Of a stretch of DNA of 64,000 bases, positions 9,235 to 17,534 are shown in pieces. The stretch's first letter is position 1. Every line of letters begins with the position of its first letter. The notes beneath the pieces were generated by a model that did no database searches, had not been told where the DNA came from, and saw only the letters and a list, made by a program, of their open reading frames with translations. The stretch covers positions 1 to 64,000 of the forward strand of contig JALEGB010000137.1 in assembly GCA_022760355.1 (NCBI GenBank), given 5' to 3'. The stretch is from Neomegalonema sp. (GTDB taxonomy: Bacteria > Pseudomonadota > Alphaproteobacteria > Rhodobacterales > Rhodobacteraceae). The position numbers were made by a program, and so were the translations under genes.

Positions 9235-10577
9235 AACAAGATGCGGAGAGCGACGCGGGCCGTCGCGTATTGGTGGTGGAAGACGATGCGGTGATGCGCG
9301 GCTCGCTGGCGCAGTTGCTGGAAGCAGCGGGGTGGACGGCTTTGGTCCTGTCTGATCCGACGGTTGCGTTGAAGGAAACCGCAGCATTTGAGCCGGATGT
9401 TCTCGTCTTTGACGTGCGTATGCCAAAGATGAGCGGGCTGGAGCTGTTGCGATCCTTGCCCATTGACTCGCCGCCTGTCGTATTGATCTCCGCCCATGGC
9501 GACGTGCCGACAGCGGTTGAGGCGATGAGCGCCGGCGCCTACAGCTTTATCGAGAAGCCCTTTGATCCGCGGCGCTTTCTTGTCGTTTTGCGGAACGCGG
9601 CCGATAAGCACCGGCTGTCGCTGAACGCCGCGCGACTACGGGAGCGATTGGCGAGCCTGTCGCAGATTGATAAGATCATGCTTGGCGCGACCCCGCGGAT
9701 GCAAAAGCTGCGCGAGGCGTTGATTGATCTGGCGCCGTTGCCGACGAATGTGATGATCCTGGGCGAAACCGGCGTCGGCAAGGAGCTGGTCGCGCGGGCG
9801 TTGCATGATTTGAGCCAGCGCGCGGATCAGCCTTTCGTCGCGCTGAATTGCGCGGCGATCCCGGTCGACGCGTTTGACGCGCATATGTTCGAAGGGCCCG
9901 GCGGCGAGCCTGGCGCAATGCTGCGTGCGGATGGGGGATCACTCTTCCTGGACGAAGTTGGCGCTTGCCCGGCCGAGGCTCAGGCCAAGTTTCTCCGCGC
10001 GATCGAAACCCGAGAATTTGTGGCGGCGAGCGGCCGGGTGCGGCAGGTGGATATTCGCGTGATCTCGGCCTCCAACGCGCCGTTGGATCAGGCGACGACG
10101 ACCAACGCAATCCGTGAGGATCTGTTCTATCGGCTCGGGGCGGTGATTTTGGACGTGCCGCCGCTGCGCGAGCGGCGTGAGGATATTCCGCTGCTGTTTC
10201 ACCACTTTGCGGCGCATTACGCCCGACTTTATGAGATCGACGAACCTGAATTGGCTGCAGAGGATATCGCGGCGATGATGGCGCATGACTGGCCGGGAAA
10301 CGTCCGCGAGCTGCGTAATGTCGCGGAACGTCGCGTTCTATCGGCGAAGCGCGGCGGCGGGTCCGTGTCGACGTCGATCGGGCGAGACGGCGATGTCGGC
10401 GACGCGCCCGAGACGCTGCGCGAAGCGGTGGCGGCCTTTGAGCGGCAGCTGATCGGCCGGGCGATCCGCAGCCATGGCGGCCGGATGGACGCTGTGGCCG
10501 AAGCGCTTGGCATAGGGCGGCGCACGCTCAACGAGAAGATCGTCAAGCTGGGGCTGGACAAGACCGAGCTGTTATGA
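9231..10577 (+). CDS. dctD: DctD-like response regulator lacking the GAFTGA motif
   Basis: Cytoplasmic response regulator of 448 aa, partner of DctB. Receiver domain 10-125 (phospho-acceptor Asp61 in VFDVRMP, PFDP region). AAA+ domain with Walker A GETGVGKE (about 180), Walker B GGSLFLDEV and arginine-finger region REDLFYRLGAV. A C-terminal Fis-type helix-turn-helix (MDAVAEALGIGRRTLNEKIVKLGL) completes it. The L1 loop that normally reads GAFTGA is missing: the stretch after ALNCAAIP runs MFEGPGGEPGAMLRADGG and is shorter than usual. That loop contacts sigma-54, so this protein may activate through another holoenzyme. Ends in a 6-bp convergent overlap with the next gene. Confidence 0.9.
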   Translation: MKQDAESDAGRRVLVVEDDAVMRGSLAQLLEAAGWTALVLSDPTVALKETAAFEPDVLVFDVRMPKMSGLELLRSLPIDSPPVVLISAHGDVPTAVEAMSAGAYSFIEKPFDPRRFLVVLRNAADKHRLSLNAARLRERLASLSQIDKIMLGATPRMQKLREALIDLAPLPTNVMILGETGVGKELVARALHDLSQRADQPFVALNCAAIPVDAFDAHMFEGPGGEPGAMLRADGGSLFLDEVGACPAEAQAKFLRAIETREFVAASGRVRQVDIRVISASNAPLDQATTTNAIREDLFYRLGAVILDVPPLRERREDIPLLFHHFAAHYARLYEIDEPELAAEDIAAMMAHDWPGNVRELRNVAERRVLSAKRGGGSVSTSIGRDGDVGDAPETLREAVAAFERQLIGRAIRSHGGRMDAVAEALGIGRRTLNEKIVKLGLDKTELL

Positions 10578-11102
10578 CTGCGCCGCCAGCGGACGGGACG
10601 CCGTTTCCGCCTTTGCAATCAACACTCGCCTCCGAGCGCGGCCGATCGCAACGACAATCAGCCCCGAAACCACGGCGGAGATCCCGAGCAGAACGAGAAA
10701 CGCATCGTCTGACGGCAAGCGGTCGGAGAAGTCCGGTGACGCGAACACGGCGTCGGTCACCACCGACAGCGCCAGATCCGTTGGGATCATCACGACCGGC
10801 GTCATGATGATGTTAAATAGGCGCCTTGAGCCGCTGCTGACGTCCCGCGCATCCGCTACGAATGCCACATAGGCCATCCATGCGCCAAGCGTCGCCGCCC
10901 CGAGGACACGCGCGAACGTAATCCCCGCCGGACGACCGTCGGGATGTGTGAACATAAAGATGAGCGCCGCGATAATCGTCAGAATAACCACACTCTTCTT
11001 CGAGAGTTTGCCGCCCCAGCTGGCAAGCCAGCTGATCGCAACTGTGACCAACACGCCCGACAGCAATGAGCCCAGCAAACTCCAGATCGACACTGTAGAC
11101 AT
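10572..11102 (-). CDS. Predicted multi-pass membrane protein
   Basis: Unrecognised membrane protein of 176 aa with about four hydrophobic segments (IWSLLGSLLSGVLVTVAISWLA; VVILTIIAALIFMF; FARVLGAATLGAWMAYVAFVA; FLVLLGISAVVSGLIVVAIG), ending in a basic tail. Start at ATG 11102; the ORF-track extension to 11144 adds a non-hydrophobic stretch. It sits alone on the minus strand between dctD and dctP. Its position between regulator and transporter is suggestive, but nothing in the sequence ties it to dicarboxylate uptake. Confidence 0.65.
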   Translation of the reverse strand: MSTVSIWSLLGSLLSGVLVTVAISWLASWGGKLSKKSVVILTIIAALIFMFTHPDGRPAGITFARVLGAATLGAWMAYVAFVADARDVSSGSRRLFNIIMTPVVMIPTDLALSVVTDAVFASPDFSDRLPSDDAFLVLLGISAVVSGLIVVAIGRARRRVLIAKAETASRPLAAQS

Positions 11103-11177
11103 TGGCGTTTCGCCCCTCCCTGCCCAGCTTATCCATCGGGACATATACCACAGGGGCTCGATAGATCAACCCCGCGC

Positions 11178-11193
11178 CTGCGGAATTCCGCAG
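11178..11193. promoter_or_regulatory. Perfect 16-bp palindrome upstream of dctP
   Basis: CTGCGGAATTCCGCAG, identical to its reverse complement, about 95 bp before the dctP start and within the divergent control region. It is a plausible binding site for the DctD dimer. No -24/-12 (TGGCAC-N5-TTGCA) promoter was found between it and dctP, which agrees with the missing GAFTGA loop. Binding is inferred. Confidence 0.5.
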
Positions 11194-11288
11194 CGCTCGA
11201 CACGGCGTGCGCGCGGATTTCCTCATTGCTTTGCGGTGATCGGCGCCACTAGCGTTGCGGCATAATCCTATAAACCGGGAGGATATCG

Positions 11289-12302
11289 ATGAAACGCACG
11301 ATCGCCGCAGCATTCTGCGGCTTGGCCGCTTTTGGTTTTGTCGCGGAAGCAGCCGCCAAAACCACCTGGAACGTTTCGCTCTGGGGTAAGCGCCGGGCCT
11401 TCACCGAACATGTTGAAAAACTTGCTGAACTGGTCGCTGAGCGCTCGGGCGGCGAGTTCGAGCTGAAAATTTCCTATGGCGGCCTGTCGAAGAACCGCGA
11501 AAACCTCGATGGCATCTCAATCGGCGCTTTCGAGATGGCGCAGTTCTGCGCCGCCTACCATCCGGACAAAAACCCGACCCTGATGGTGCTGGATCTGCCG
11601 TTCCTTGGCGTGGGGTCCCTCGCGCAAGAGCGCAAAGTTTCGATGGCGTACTACAAGCATCCCGCCGTCGTTAAAGATCTCGCCCGCTGGAGCGCCACGC
11701 TGCTGATGCCGTCGCCCCTGCCGCAATACAATCTGGCGGGCGCTGGCGAAGCGCCGAAGTCGCTGGCTGACCTGAAAGGCATGCCAATCCGCGCGACCGG
11801 CGGTATCGGCCGTGCAATGAAAGCGATCGGCGGCGTGCCAACCTCGATGACCGCGTCGGAAGTGCGCCCGTCGCTGGATAGCGGCGTCATCAAAGCCGCC
11901 GCTTTTGCGCCGCACGCCCACATGTCCTTCGGCGTGGTGGAAGTGGCGAAATGGTGGACCACGAACCTGAACCCAGGCACCTTGAACTGCCCCGTTGTGG
12001 TGAATACAGACGCGCTGAAAGGCCTGTCGGAGAAAAACCGCAAGATCCTGCTGGGCGCAGTTGATGAGGCGTTGGACCATTACCTGTCGTTCTACAACGG
12101 CAAGACGATGACCCGCTGGGGCCCGCTTCTGGCCGAAAAAGGCATCGCGACCGTCACTTTCTCAGAAGATGAGATTGCGAAGCTGAAGAAAGACGTCGCA
12201 GGCCCTGCTGCTGAAGAATGGGTAAAGGCCAATGCGGCCAAAGGCCTTCCAGCGAAGGAGCTGTATGATTTCGCTCTGAAGCTGATCGCTGAGCACAAAT
12301 AA
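11289..12302 (+). CDS. dctP: TRAP transporter substrate-binding protein DctP
   Basis: Periplasmic binding protein (337 aa) of the C4-dicarboxylate TRAP transporter. Signal peptide MKRTIAAAFCGLAAFGFVAEAAA; mature part begins KTTWNVSLWG. Family landmarks: LADLKGMPIRATGGIG with the carboxylate-binding Arg, and the long helical C-terminus. GGAGG lies five bases upstream of the ATG. It is separated from dctQM by a terminator-like hairpin, as expected for a binding protein made in excess. Probably activated by DctBD; the exact ligand is not readable. Confidence 0.93.
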   Translation: MKRTIAAAFCGLAAFGFVAEAAAKTTWNVSLWGKRRAFTEHVEKLAELVAERSGGEFELKISYGGLSKNRENLDGISIGAFEMAQFCAAYHPDKNPTLMVLDLPFLGVGSLAQERKVSMAYYKHPAVVKDLARWSATLLMPSPLPQYNLAGAGEAPKSLADLKGMPIRATGGIGRAMKAIGGVPTSMTASEVRPSLDSGVIKAAAFAPHAHMSFGVVEVAKWWTTNLNPGTLNCPVVVNTDALKGLSEKNRKILLGAVDEALDHYLSFYNGKTMTRWGPLLAEKGIATVTFSEDEIAKLKKDVAGPAAEEWVKANAAKGLPAKELYDFALKLIAEHK

Positions 12303-12317
12303 CGCTCTGGCACATGC

Positions 12318-12355
12318 GCGCCGCCGATCTTTTCGTGGGTCGGCGGCGCCTTTTT
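12318..12355 (+). terminator. Intercistronic hairpin between dctP and dctQ
   Basis: GCGCCGCCGA and TCGGCGGCGC form a perfect 10-bp stem around a 12-nt loop, followed by CTTTTTA. It has the form of an intrinsic terminator but lies inside the operon, 16 bp downstream of the dctP stop. It probably attenuates dctQM or protects the dctP message. Confidence 0.8.
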
Positions 12356-12371
12356 ATAAGGACTTTGCCTA

Positions 12372-13007
12372 ATGGCCGGCGCCGCCTCTGTTCTTGAGGA
12401 CGGGTCTACGCTCAGCCGGATCGATCGCGGTCTTAATCGCTTCGAGGCCGTGCTTGCATTGTTGAGCGGATTCGCCGTTTTCTCTCTGATGGTTCTCGCC
12501 GTGATCTCGGTCGGCGGTCGGAACTTCTTCAACCATCCTCTGCCGGGATATATTGACTACATCACGCAAATTATGCCGCTGATCGCCTTTATGGGGATGG
12601 CGTATATGCAGCGGGTGGGCGGCCATATCCGCATGGACATCCTGATCGGCGTCCTGCGTGGTCGAACGCTGTGGGCCGTCGAGTGGCTGGGCGTCTTTAT
12701 CACGCTGCTGGTTTGCCTGCTGCTCGCTTGGGGCTCCTGGCTCCATTTCCTGCGCAGCTTCGACTTCGCCCAGCCGCTTTGGAGCTCGGACAGCACAATG
12801 GATATCGGCTTGCCGACATGGCCTTCCAAGCTGTTGGCGCCGGTCGCGTTCATTGTGATGTCGCTGCGGCTGGTGGTGCAGCTGTGGGCCTATGGTCGGG
12901 CGACGCTGCTGGGGCTCGACCGTCCCGTCGCCGCGCCGATGATCGAGAGCGCGGCGGAGCAAGCCGCGCGGGAGGCGTCGCATGTCTCCGGCGCCGATCA
13001 AACATAG
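12372..13007 (+). CDS. dctQ: TRAP transporter small permease DctQ
   Basis: Small integral membrane subunit, 211 aa, with four predicted helices (VLALLSGFAVFSLMVLAVIS; IMPLIAFMGMAYMQRVGGH; FITLLVCLLLAWGSW; LLAPVAFIVMSLRLVVQL). The motif around RVGGHIRMDIL is typical of the DctQ family. It couples the binding protein to DctM. It lies 9 bp before dctM in the same operon. The C-terminal 40 residues are cytoplasmic and rich in Ala and Glu. Confidence 0.9.
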   Translation: MAGAASVLEDGSTLSRIDRGLNRFEAVLALLSGFAVFSLMVLAVISVGGRNFFNHPLPGYIDYITQIMPLIAFMGMAYMQRVGGHIRMDILIGVLRGRTLWAVEWLGVFITLLVCLLLAWGSWLHFLRSFDFAQPLWSSDSTMDIGLPTWPSKLLAPVAFIVMSLRLVVQLWAYGRATLLGLDRPVAAPMIESAAEQAAREASHVSGADQT

Positions 13008-13016
13008 GAGGCTGGT

Positions 13017-14426
13017 ATGGAAGCGATTGATATCGGCCTGATCGTCACCGGCGGGCTGTTTGTTTGCGTTCTGCTCGGCGTGCGGGTGGCGTTCGCCGCC
13101 GCCATCGCCGGCGTGGTTGGGTTGGTTTGGATCTTTTGGTCCAAGAAAGGCTATGATCCGGAGCAGTTTTTCTGGGCGTTGAAAGTCGCGGTGGGCATTG
13201 CCGGGCAAGTGCCGCATTCGAAGATTTCGGCGCATGCGCTGTCGCTGATCCCGATTTTTATCCTGATCGGCTATCTCGCCTACTATGCGGGGATGACGCG
13301 GGCGCTGTTTGATGCGGCGAAGAAGTGGATTGGTTGGGTGCCCGGCGGGCTGGCCGTGTCATCCGTCTTCGCAACGGCGGGGTTTGCGGCCGTGTCCGGC
13401 GCATCGGTCGCGACGTCGGCCGTGTTTGCGCGGATCGCGATCCCCGAGATGCTCAAGATCGGCTATTCGAAGAGCTTCGCCGCCGGGGTTGTCGCAGCCG
13501 CGGGAACGCTCGCATCGCTGATCCCGCCTTCGGCGATCCTGGTGATCTACGCGATTATCGTTGAGCAAGATGTCGGCCGGTTGCTGCTCGCCGGCTTTCT
13601 GCCCGGCGTGTTCTCAGCGCTGATCTATGCAGGGCTGATCATCGGCATGGCGATGATCAACAAGAATATCGGGCCGCCGGTTTCTGGGTTCACGTGGCGC
13701 GAGCGTTTCGCGTCTTTGCCGCCAGCGATGCCGATCTTCCTGGTCGTATTCTTGATCATCATCTTCATCTACAACCCGTTCGGCGGCGATGCGTGGGGCA
13801 CCCCAACCGAAGGCGGCGCGCTCGGCGCGGCCGTCGTGTTGGTGATGGCGCTGCTGCGCGGCATGAACTGGGCGCAGCTGAAGGATGCGCTGATGGAGAC
13901 CGCGAAACTGTCGGCGATGATCTTCGCGGTGATCTGGGGCGTGTTGGTCTATGTCCGCTTCCTCGGTTTTGCGGATCTGCCTGGCACCTTTTCCGAGTGG
14001 ATTAGCTCGCTGGATCAAAGCCCGATGCTGACGCTGGTGCTCATCCTGCTCGCCTACGCGGTGCTGGGCATGTTCATGGATGCGATCGGCATGCTCGTGC
14101 TGACCTTGCCCGTGGTGTATCCGGCGGTGATGGCTCTGAATGGGGGGGAGAGTGTGAGCGCCGCCGACAGCGCTTTCGGCATGTCAGGGGCGGCCTGCGC
14201 GATCTGGTTCGGCATTCTGGTGGTCAAGATGGCGGAGCTTTGTCTGATTACGCCGCCGATCGGGTTGAATTGCTTCGTTGTCGCGGGCGTACGGCCGGAC
14301 ATCTCGGTGCAGCAAGTGTTCCGCGGGGCGGCGCCGTTCTTTGTCGCCGATGCGCTCACCATCGCCGCGCTGGTGGCGTTCCCGGGCATCATCCTGTTCC
14401 TGCCCGCACTATTAGGCGTCGGCTGA
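13017..14426 (+). CDS. dctM: TRAP transporter large permease DctM
   Basis: Large membrane subunit (469 aa) of the dicarboxylate TRAP transporter, of the ion-transporter superfamily, which imports substrate with sodium or protons. About 12 hydrophobic segments. Family signatures include ATAGFAAVSGASVATSAV, GTLASLIPPSAILVIYA and the C-terminal LITPPIGLNCFVV. Its length suits a DctM not fused to DctQ. AGGAGG lies upstream of the ATG. Last gene of the operon, followed by an intrinsic terminator. Confidence 0.94.
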   Translation: MEAIDIGLIVTGGLFVCVLLGVRVAFAAAIAGVVGLVWIFWSKKGYDPEQFFWALKVAVGIAGQVPHSKISAHALSLIPIFILIGYLAYYAGMTRALFDAAKKWIGWVPGGLAVSSVFATAGFAAVSGASVATSAVFARIAIPEMLKIGYSKSFAAGVVAAAGTLASLIPPSAILVIYAIIVEQDVGRLLLAGFLPGVFSALIYAGLIIGMAMINKNIGPPVSGFTWRERFASLPPAMPIFLVVFLIIIFIYNPFGGDAWGTPTEGGALGAAVVLVMALLRGMNWAQLKDALMETAKLSAMIFAVIWGVLVYVRFLGFADLPGTFSEWISSLDQSPMLTLVLILLAYAVLGMFMDAIGMLVLTLPVVYPAVMALNGGESVSAADSAFGMSGAACAIWFGILVVKMAELCLITPPIGLNCFVVAGVRPDISVQQVFRGAAPFFVADALTIAALVAFPGIILFLPALLGVG

Positions 14427-14456
14427 CGCCTGCGCTTCAAGCAAGAGACGACGATC

Positions 14457-14491
14457 GCCGCCCGCCGCAATCTAATGGCGGGCGGCTTTTT
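14457..14491 (+). terminator. Rho-independent terminator of dctPQM
   Basis: GCCGCCCGCC pairs perfectly with GGCGGGCGGC over a 10-nt loop, followed at once by TTTTT. It lies 30 bp after the dctM stop and separates it from the convergent WD40 gene. Confidence 0.9.
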
Positions 14492-14559
14492 CGTTGGCGG
14501 GGTAGGGCGCCAATCGGACTGAGGCCAGGATCGGCGTGCGCTCGCGTCAAAACAAAGAC

Positions 14560-15594
14560 TTAACGCGTGACCAAGACCAGGCCCAGCGCACCGTTGCGTG
14601 CGCCGAAATACAGTCGCCGATGGTCTGCGTCCCAGGCGAGCCGGGTGATTTCAGCGTCTGGGTCGCCAGCGACGCCAGCGCGCGCGATCATGGCGTCGCC
14701 CTTTGTTGCGTCGCCGATCAGGATCGCGCCATTGGTGAAGCCGCCGGCGAGCCGCTTGATCGGGCCGCCGGCCACGGCCGAGACGGACGAATCGCAGACA
14801 TAGCCGATTTCAACCGGCGGAAATGCGCCCGGTCCGCCGGCGATCGGCCAGGACGCGATAACGTCAGCGCCGGAGCTGAGAAGATAGGCGCTGTCATCAC
14901 TCCAGGCGATTTGGCGCGGCTTGGCTTTGAAGCCGCCAAGTCGATAGTCCTTGCCCGTGACCATATCCCAGGCGTGCAGCTCCCGATCCTGCGTCGCTGC
15001 GGCGATGTAGCGGCCGTCAGGAGACCAGGAAACCGCAACCGCGGAGCCCTTCCAGCTCAATTCGATTGGGGCCGCCGCATCTGTCATGCTCCAGATCGTC
15101 ACGCCATCATAACGGCTTACGGCCAGCCGATCGCCCGCGGGAGAAAAGCACAGGTCGGCGACGCTGCTCGGATGATCGGTGAAGCGTCCGACCAGCCCGT
15201 CCGGGCCGGCGACAACAATGTTTTTACCATAGGCGGCGGCGGTGAGCCCATTCGCCACGCTGTGGGCGGCTGCGGTGATCCATTCGCCCTTGGCGTCAAT
15301 AAGCGTCATTTGTCCGCCATCGGCGCGGGTGAGCAGCACCAGGCCGTCTTGACCGGCTGAGACGACCCCGTCGTCCGCTGTCGCCGCGATCGCCGTAACC
15401 GCTCCGGAGTGTTGAGCGCGTTCCGCGACGCCGTCGGCGCTGATTGTCAGCACCCGACCATCCCCGAGGCCGGCGGCGCACCCGTTCTTGAGCGCGGCCA
15501 ATGTGGTCACGTTTGCGCCGACATGGCTTTCGCGGGAGGCGACGCCTGGCGCGATTTGCTCCGCGCCATGATCTTTTTCAATTGTGATGCTCAT
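14560..15594 (-). CDS. WD40-repeat protein of the zinc locus
   Basis: Cytoplasmic beta-propeller of 344 aa with no signal peptide. Repeats of about 40 residues are visible, several ending in WD-like pairs (VAVSWSPDGRYIAAATQD, HAWDMVTG, ADLCFSPAGDRLAVS, ITRLAWDADHRRLYFGA). It starts one base after the stop of the COG0523 GTPase gene, so the two are co-translated. Cytoplasmic location distinguishes it from AztD-type periplasmic zinc chaperones, although a metallochaperone or scaffold role beside the GTPase is plausible. Function is inferred from position only. Confidence 0.82.
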   Translation of the reverse strand: MSITIEKDHGAEQIAPGVASRESHVGANVTTLAALKNGCAAGLGDGRVLTISADGVAERAQHSGAVTAIAATADDGVVSAGQDGLVLLTRADGGQMTLIDAKGEWITAAAHSVANGLTAAAYGKNIVVAGPDGLVGRFTDHPSSVADLCFSPAGDRLAVSRYDGVTIWSMTDAAAPIELSWKGSAVAVSWSPDGRYIAAATQDRELHAWDMVTGKDYRLGGFKAKPRQIAWSDDSAYLLSSGADVIASWPIAGGPGAFPPVEIGYVCDSSVSAVAGGPIKRLAGGFTNGAILIGDATKGDAMIARAGVAGDPDAEITRLAWDADHRRLYFGARNGALGLVLVTR

Positions 15595-15595
15595 C

Positions 15596-16582
15596 TCAGG
15601 CGGCCACCTTTGCCCGGCAGCCTTCGAAGCCTTGTTTCAGCATCGCGGGCTGCAGGTTGCGGCCGATGAATACGAGCCGGCTTTCGCGGGCCTCGTCCGG
15701 TCGCCATTCGGCGCCCCATTGGCTGTCCATCACCATATGAACGCCCTGAAAAACATATCGCTTGGGGGAATCTGAGAAGGCGAGAATGCCCTTTGAGCGG
15801 AAGATCGACGGACCATGTTCACGCACCAGCGCCCGCATCCATTCCGAAAATGCGCGCGCGTCGAGTGGCGTAGTCGAGCTCAGCGAGACGCTGCCGACCG
15901 TGTCATCATGCTCATGGTCTTCTGGATCTTCTTCCAGAAAGCCGGGCTCGATCGCCAGCAGCCGGTCCAGATCAAAAGCGGCTCGATCAATAAGCGCGTC
16001 AATTGGCGCGGCGCTGTTAGTGGTTTCGATGAGCTGCGCATGCGGATTGAGCGTCGCGATTTTCGCTTTGGTGGCTGCAAGCCTTTCGGCGTCCGCAAGA
16101 TCAATCTTGTTTAGAATAATCAGGTCCGCGAAGGCGGTTTGTTCTTCGGCCTCATGGCTTTCATCAACCCTGTCCAAGAAATGTGCGGCGTCGACGACTG
16201 TCACAACCTGGTCAAGTTGCAGCCTGTCGCGCATTTCCTCATCAACGAAGAAGGTTTGAATGACCGGACCAGGGTCGGCAAGGCCCGTTGTTTCGATGAT
16301 GACGCCATCGAACTTTTCAGCGCGATCGAGCAAGCCGCCGAGGATCCGGATCAGATCGCCGCGCACAGTGCAGCAGATGCAGCCGTTGTTCATCTCAAAG
16401 ACTTCTTCATCGGCGCCAATCACCAGATCATTATCAATCCCGGTCTCCCCGAATTCATTGACGATCACAGCGAATTTCTTGCCGTGCTCCTCGGTAAGAA
16501 TTCGGTTCAGCAAGGTCGTCTTGCCGGCGCCGAGATAGCCGGTGAGCAGGGTCACTGGCGTTCTTTTCTGCGATGTGGTCAT
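15596..16582 (-). CDS. COG0523/CobW-family GTPase, probable zinc metallochaperone
   Basis: G3E-family P-loop GTPase (328 aa), proposed to deliver zinc to client proteins under limitation. Walker A GYLGAGKTTLLN (about 15-26), the metal-binding CxCC motif in NNGCICCTVRGDL, the Mg-binding ETTGLADP and base-recognition LNKID are all present, as is the C-terminal CobW_C domain. A short acidic/His stretch (EDPEDHEHDD) could bind metal. GGAG lies eight bases upstream. It is between znuA and the WD40 gene, supporting zinc rather than cobalamin or nitrile hydratase as its context. Confidence 0.92.
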   Translation of the reverse strand: MTTSQKRTPVTLLTGYLGAGKTTLLNRILTEEHGKKFAVIVNEFGETGIDNDLVIGADEEVFEMNNGCICCTVRGDLIRILGGLLDRAEKFDGVIIETTGLADPGPVIQTFFVDEEMRDRLQLDQVVTVVDAAHFLDRVDESHEAEEQTAFADLIILNKIDLADAERLAATKAKIATLNPHAQLIETTNSAAPIDALIDRAAFDLDRLLAIEPGFLEEDPEDHEHDDTVGSVSLSSTTPLDARAFSEWMRALVREHGPSIFRSKGILAFSDSPKRYVFQGVHMVMDSQWGAEWRPDEARESRLVFIGRNLQPAMLKQGFEGCRAKVAA

Positions 16583-16609
16583 GCGTCAATCTCCGTGAAA
16601 ATATCGATG

Positions 16610-16643
16610 CGCCGCGCTCCGGGGGAAGCCGTCGCGCGGCGCG
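16610..16643 (-). terminator. Hairpin after znuA
   Basis: GCGCCGCGC pairs with GCGCGGCGC (9 bp) around a 16-nt loop in the 76-bp gap between znuA and the GTPase gene. On the minus strand it is followed by ATCGATATTTTC, a weak T-tract. It may partly separate the ABC importer from the GTPase/WD40 pair. Confidence 0.5.
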
Positions 16644-16658
16644 GTGGTCAGCCGCCGC

Positions 16659-17534
16659 TCACGAGGTCGGGCTCAACGCGGCGACGAGCGCGTCGAGATT
16701 GTGCCGGAACATGGCGAGGTAGCTGGTGGCGGGGCCGCCGCGTTCTGAAAGCGCGTCGGAAAACAGCCGGCCGCCGATCGACAGCCCGGTTTCCTTGGCG
16801 ATCTGCTCCACCAGCGCCGGGCTGGTGATGTTCTCGACGAACAGTGCGGCGACCTTCTGCTCCTTGATCTGTTTGATCAGCTTGGCGAGATCGCGGGCGG
16901 AGGGTTCGGCTTCGGTATCGATGCCGACCGGGGCCAGAAATTCGAGACCATAGGCCTTCGCGAGATAGCCAAACGCGTCATGGGCCGTGACGACGGTGCG
17001 GCGGTCGGCCGGCAGCTTGGCGAGCGCTGCGGTCGTCTCCTTATGCAGCGCCATCAGCTTGACGATGTAGGCCTCGGCGTTGGCGTCGTATTTCGCGGCG
17101 TTCTTCGGATCGACCTTGGCGAGCCCCTTGGCGATGTTGCGCACATAGATCACGCCGTTGGGCAAGGCGTTCCACGCATGCGGATCAACTTCGCCCTCGA
17201 CGAGCAGCGGCGTGATTCCCTCGGTGGCGACGAACACCGCCGCCTTCGATCCCGAGGTCTCGATCAGCGTCTTCGACCAGGTTTCAAATCCAAGCCCATT
17301 GACGAAGATTACATCCGCCTCGGCGACAGCGCGGGCGTCTTGCACACTGGGCGTGTAGACATGCGCATCGGCGTCTGGGCCGACGATGGTCGTCACTTCG
17401 GCCATATCGCCGGCGACCACTTTGACCATGTCGCCGAGAATCGAGAAGCTGGCGACGATTTTGATCGGCTTCGCCGTTGCGGCCAGCGGCGTAAACACCA
17501 GCGCCGCGGCAAGCATCCATCTAAGGAATCTCAT
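16659..17534 (-). CDS. znuA: Zinc ABC transporter substrate-binding protein
   Basis: Periplasmic cluster A-I metal-binding protein, 291 aa. Signal peptide MRFLRWMLAAALVFTPLAATA. Ligand positions: His in GPDADAHVYTP, His in GEVDPHAWNAL, His in VTAHDAFGY, Asp in LFSDALSERGG. A His in the third position, where manganese/iron homologues have Glu, favours zinc. It lacks the long His-rich loop of ZnuA from gamma-proteobacteria. ATG 17534 is taken because the ORF-track start adds nine residues before the signal peptide. It overlaps the permease gene by 14 bp. Confidence 0.88.
   Translation of the reverse strand: MRFLRWMLAAALVFTPLAATAKPIKIVASFSILGDMVKVVAGDMAEVTTIVGPDADAHVYTPSVQDARAVAEADVIFVNGLGFETWSKTLIETSGSKAAVFVATEGITPLLVEGEVDPHAWNALPNGVIYVRNIAKGLAKVDPKNAAKYDANAEAYIVKLMALHKETTAALAKLPADRRTVVTAHDAFGYLAKAYGLEFLAPVGIDTEAEPSARDLAKLIKQIKEQKVAALFVENITSPALVEQIAKETGLSIGGRLFSDALSERGGPATSYLAMFRHNLDALVAALSPTS

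Noticed and set aside
11103-11288. Sigma-54 (-24/-12) promoter for dctP
   Set aside because: No GG-N10-GC element with flanking consensus could be found; CGGCGCCACTAGCGTTGC has the wrong spacing.
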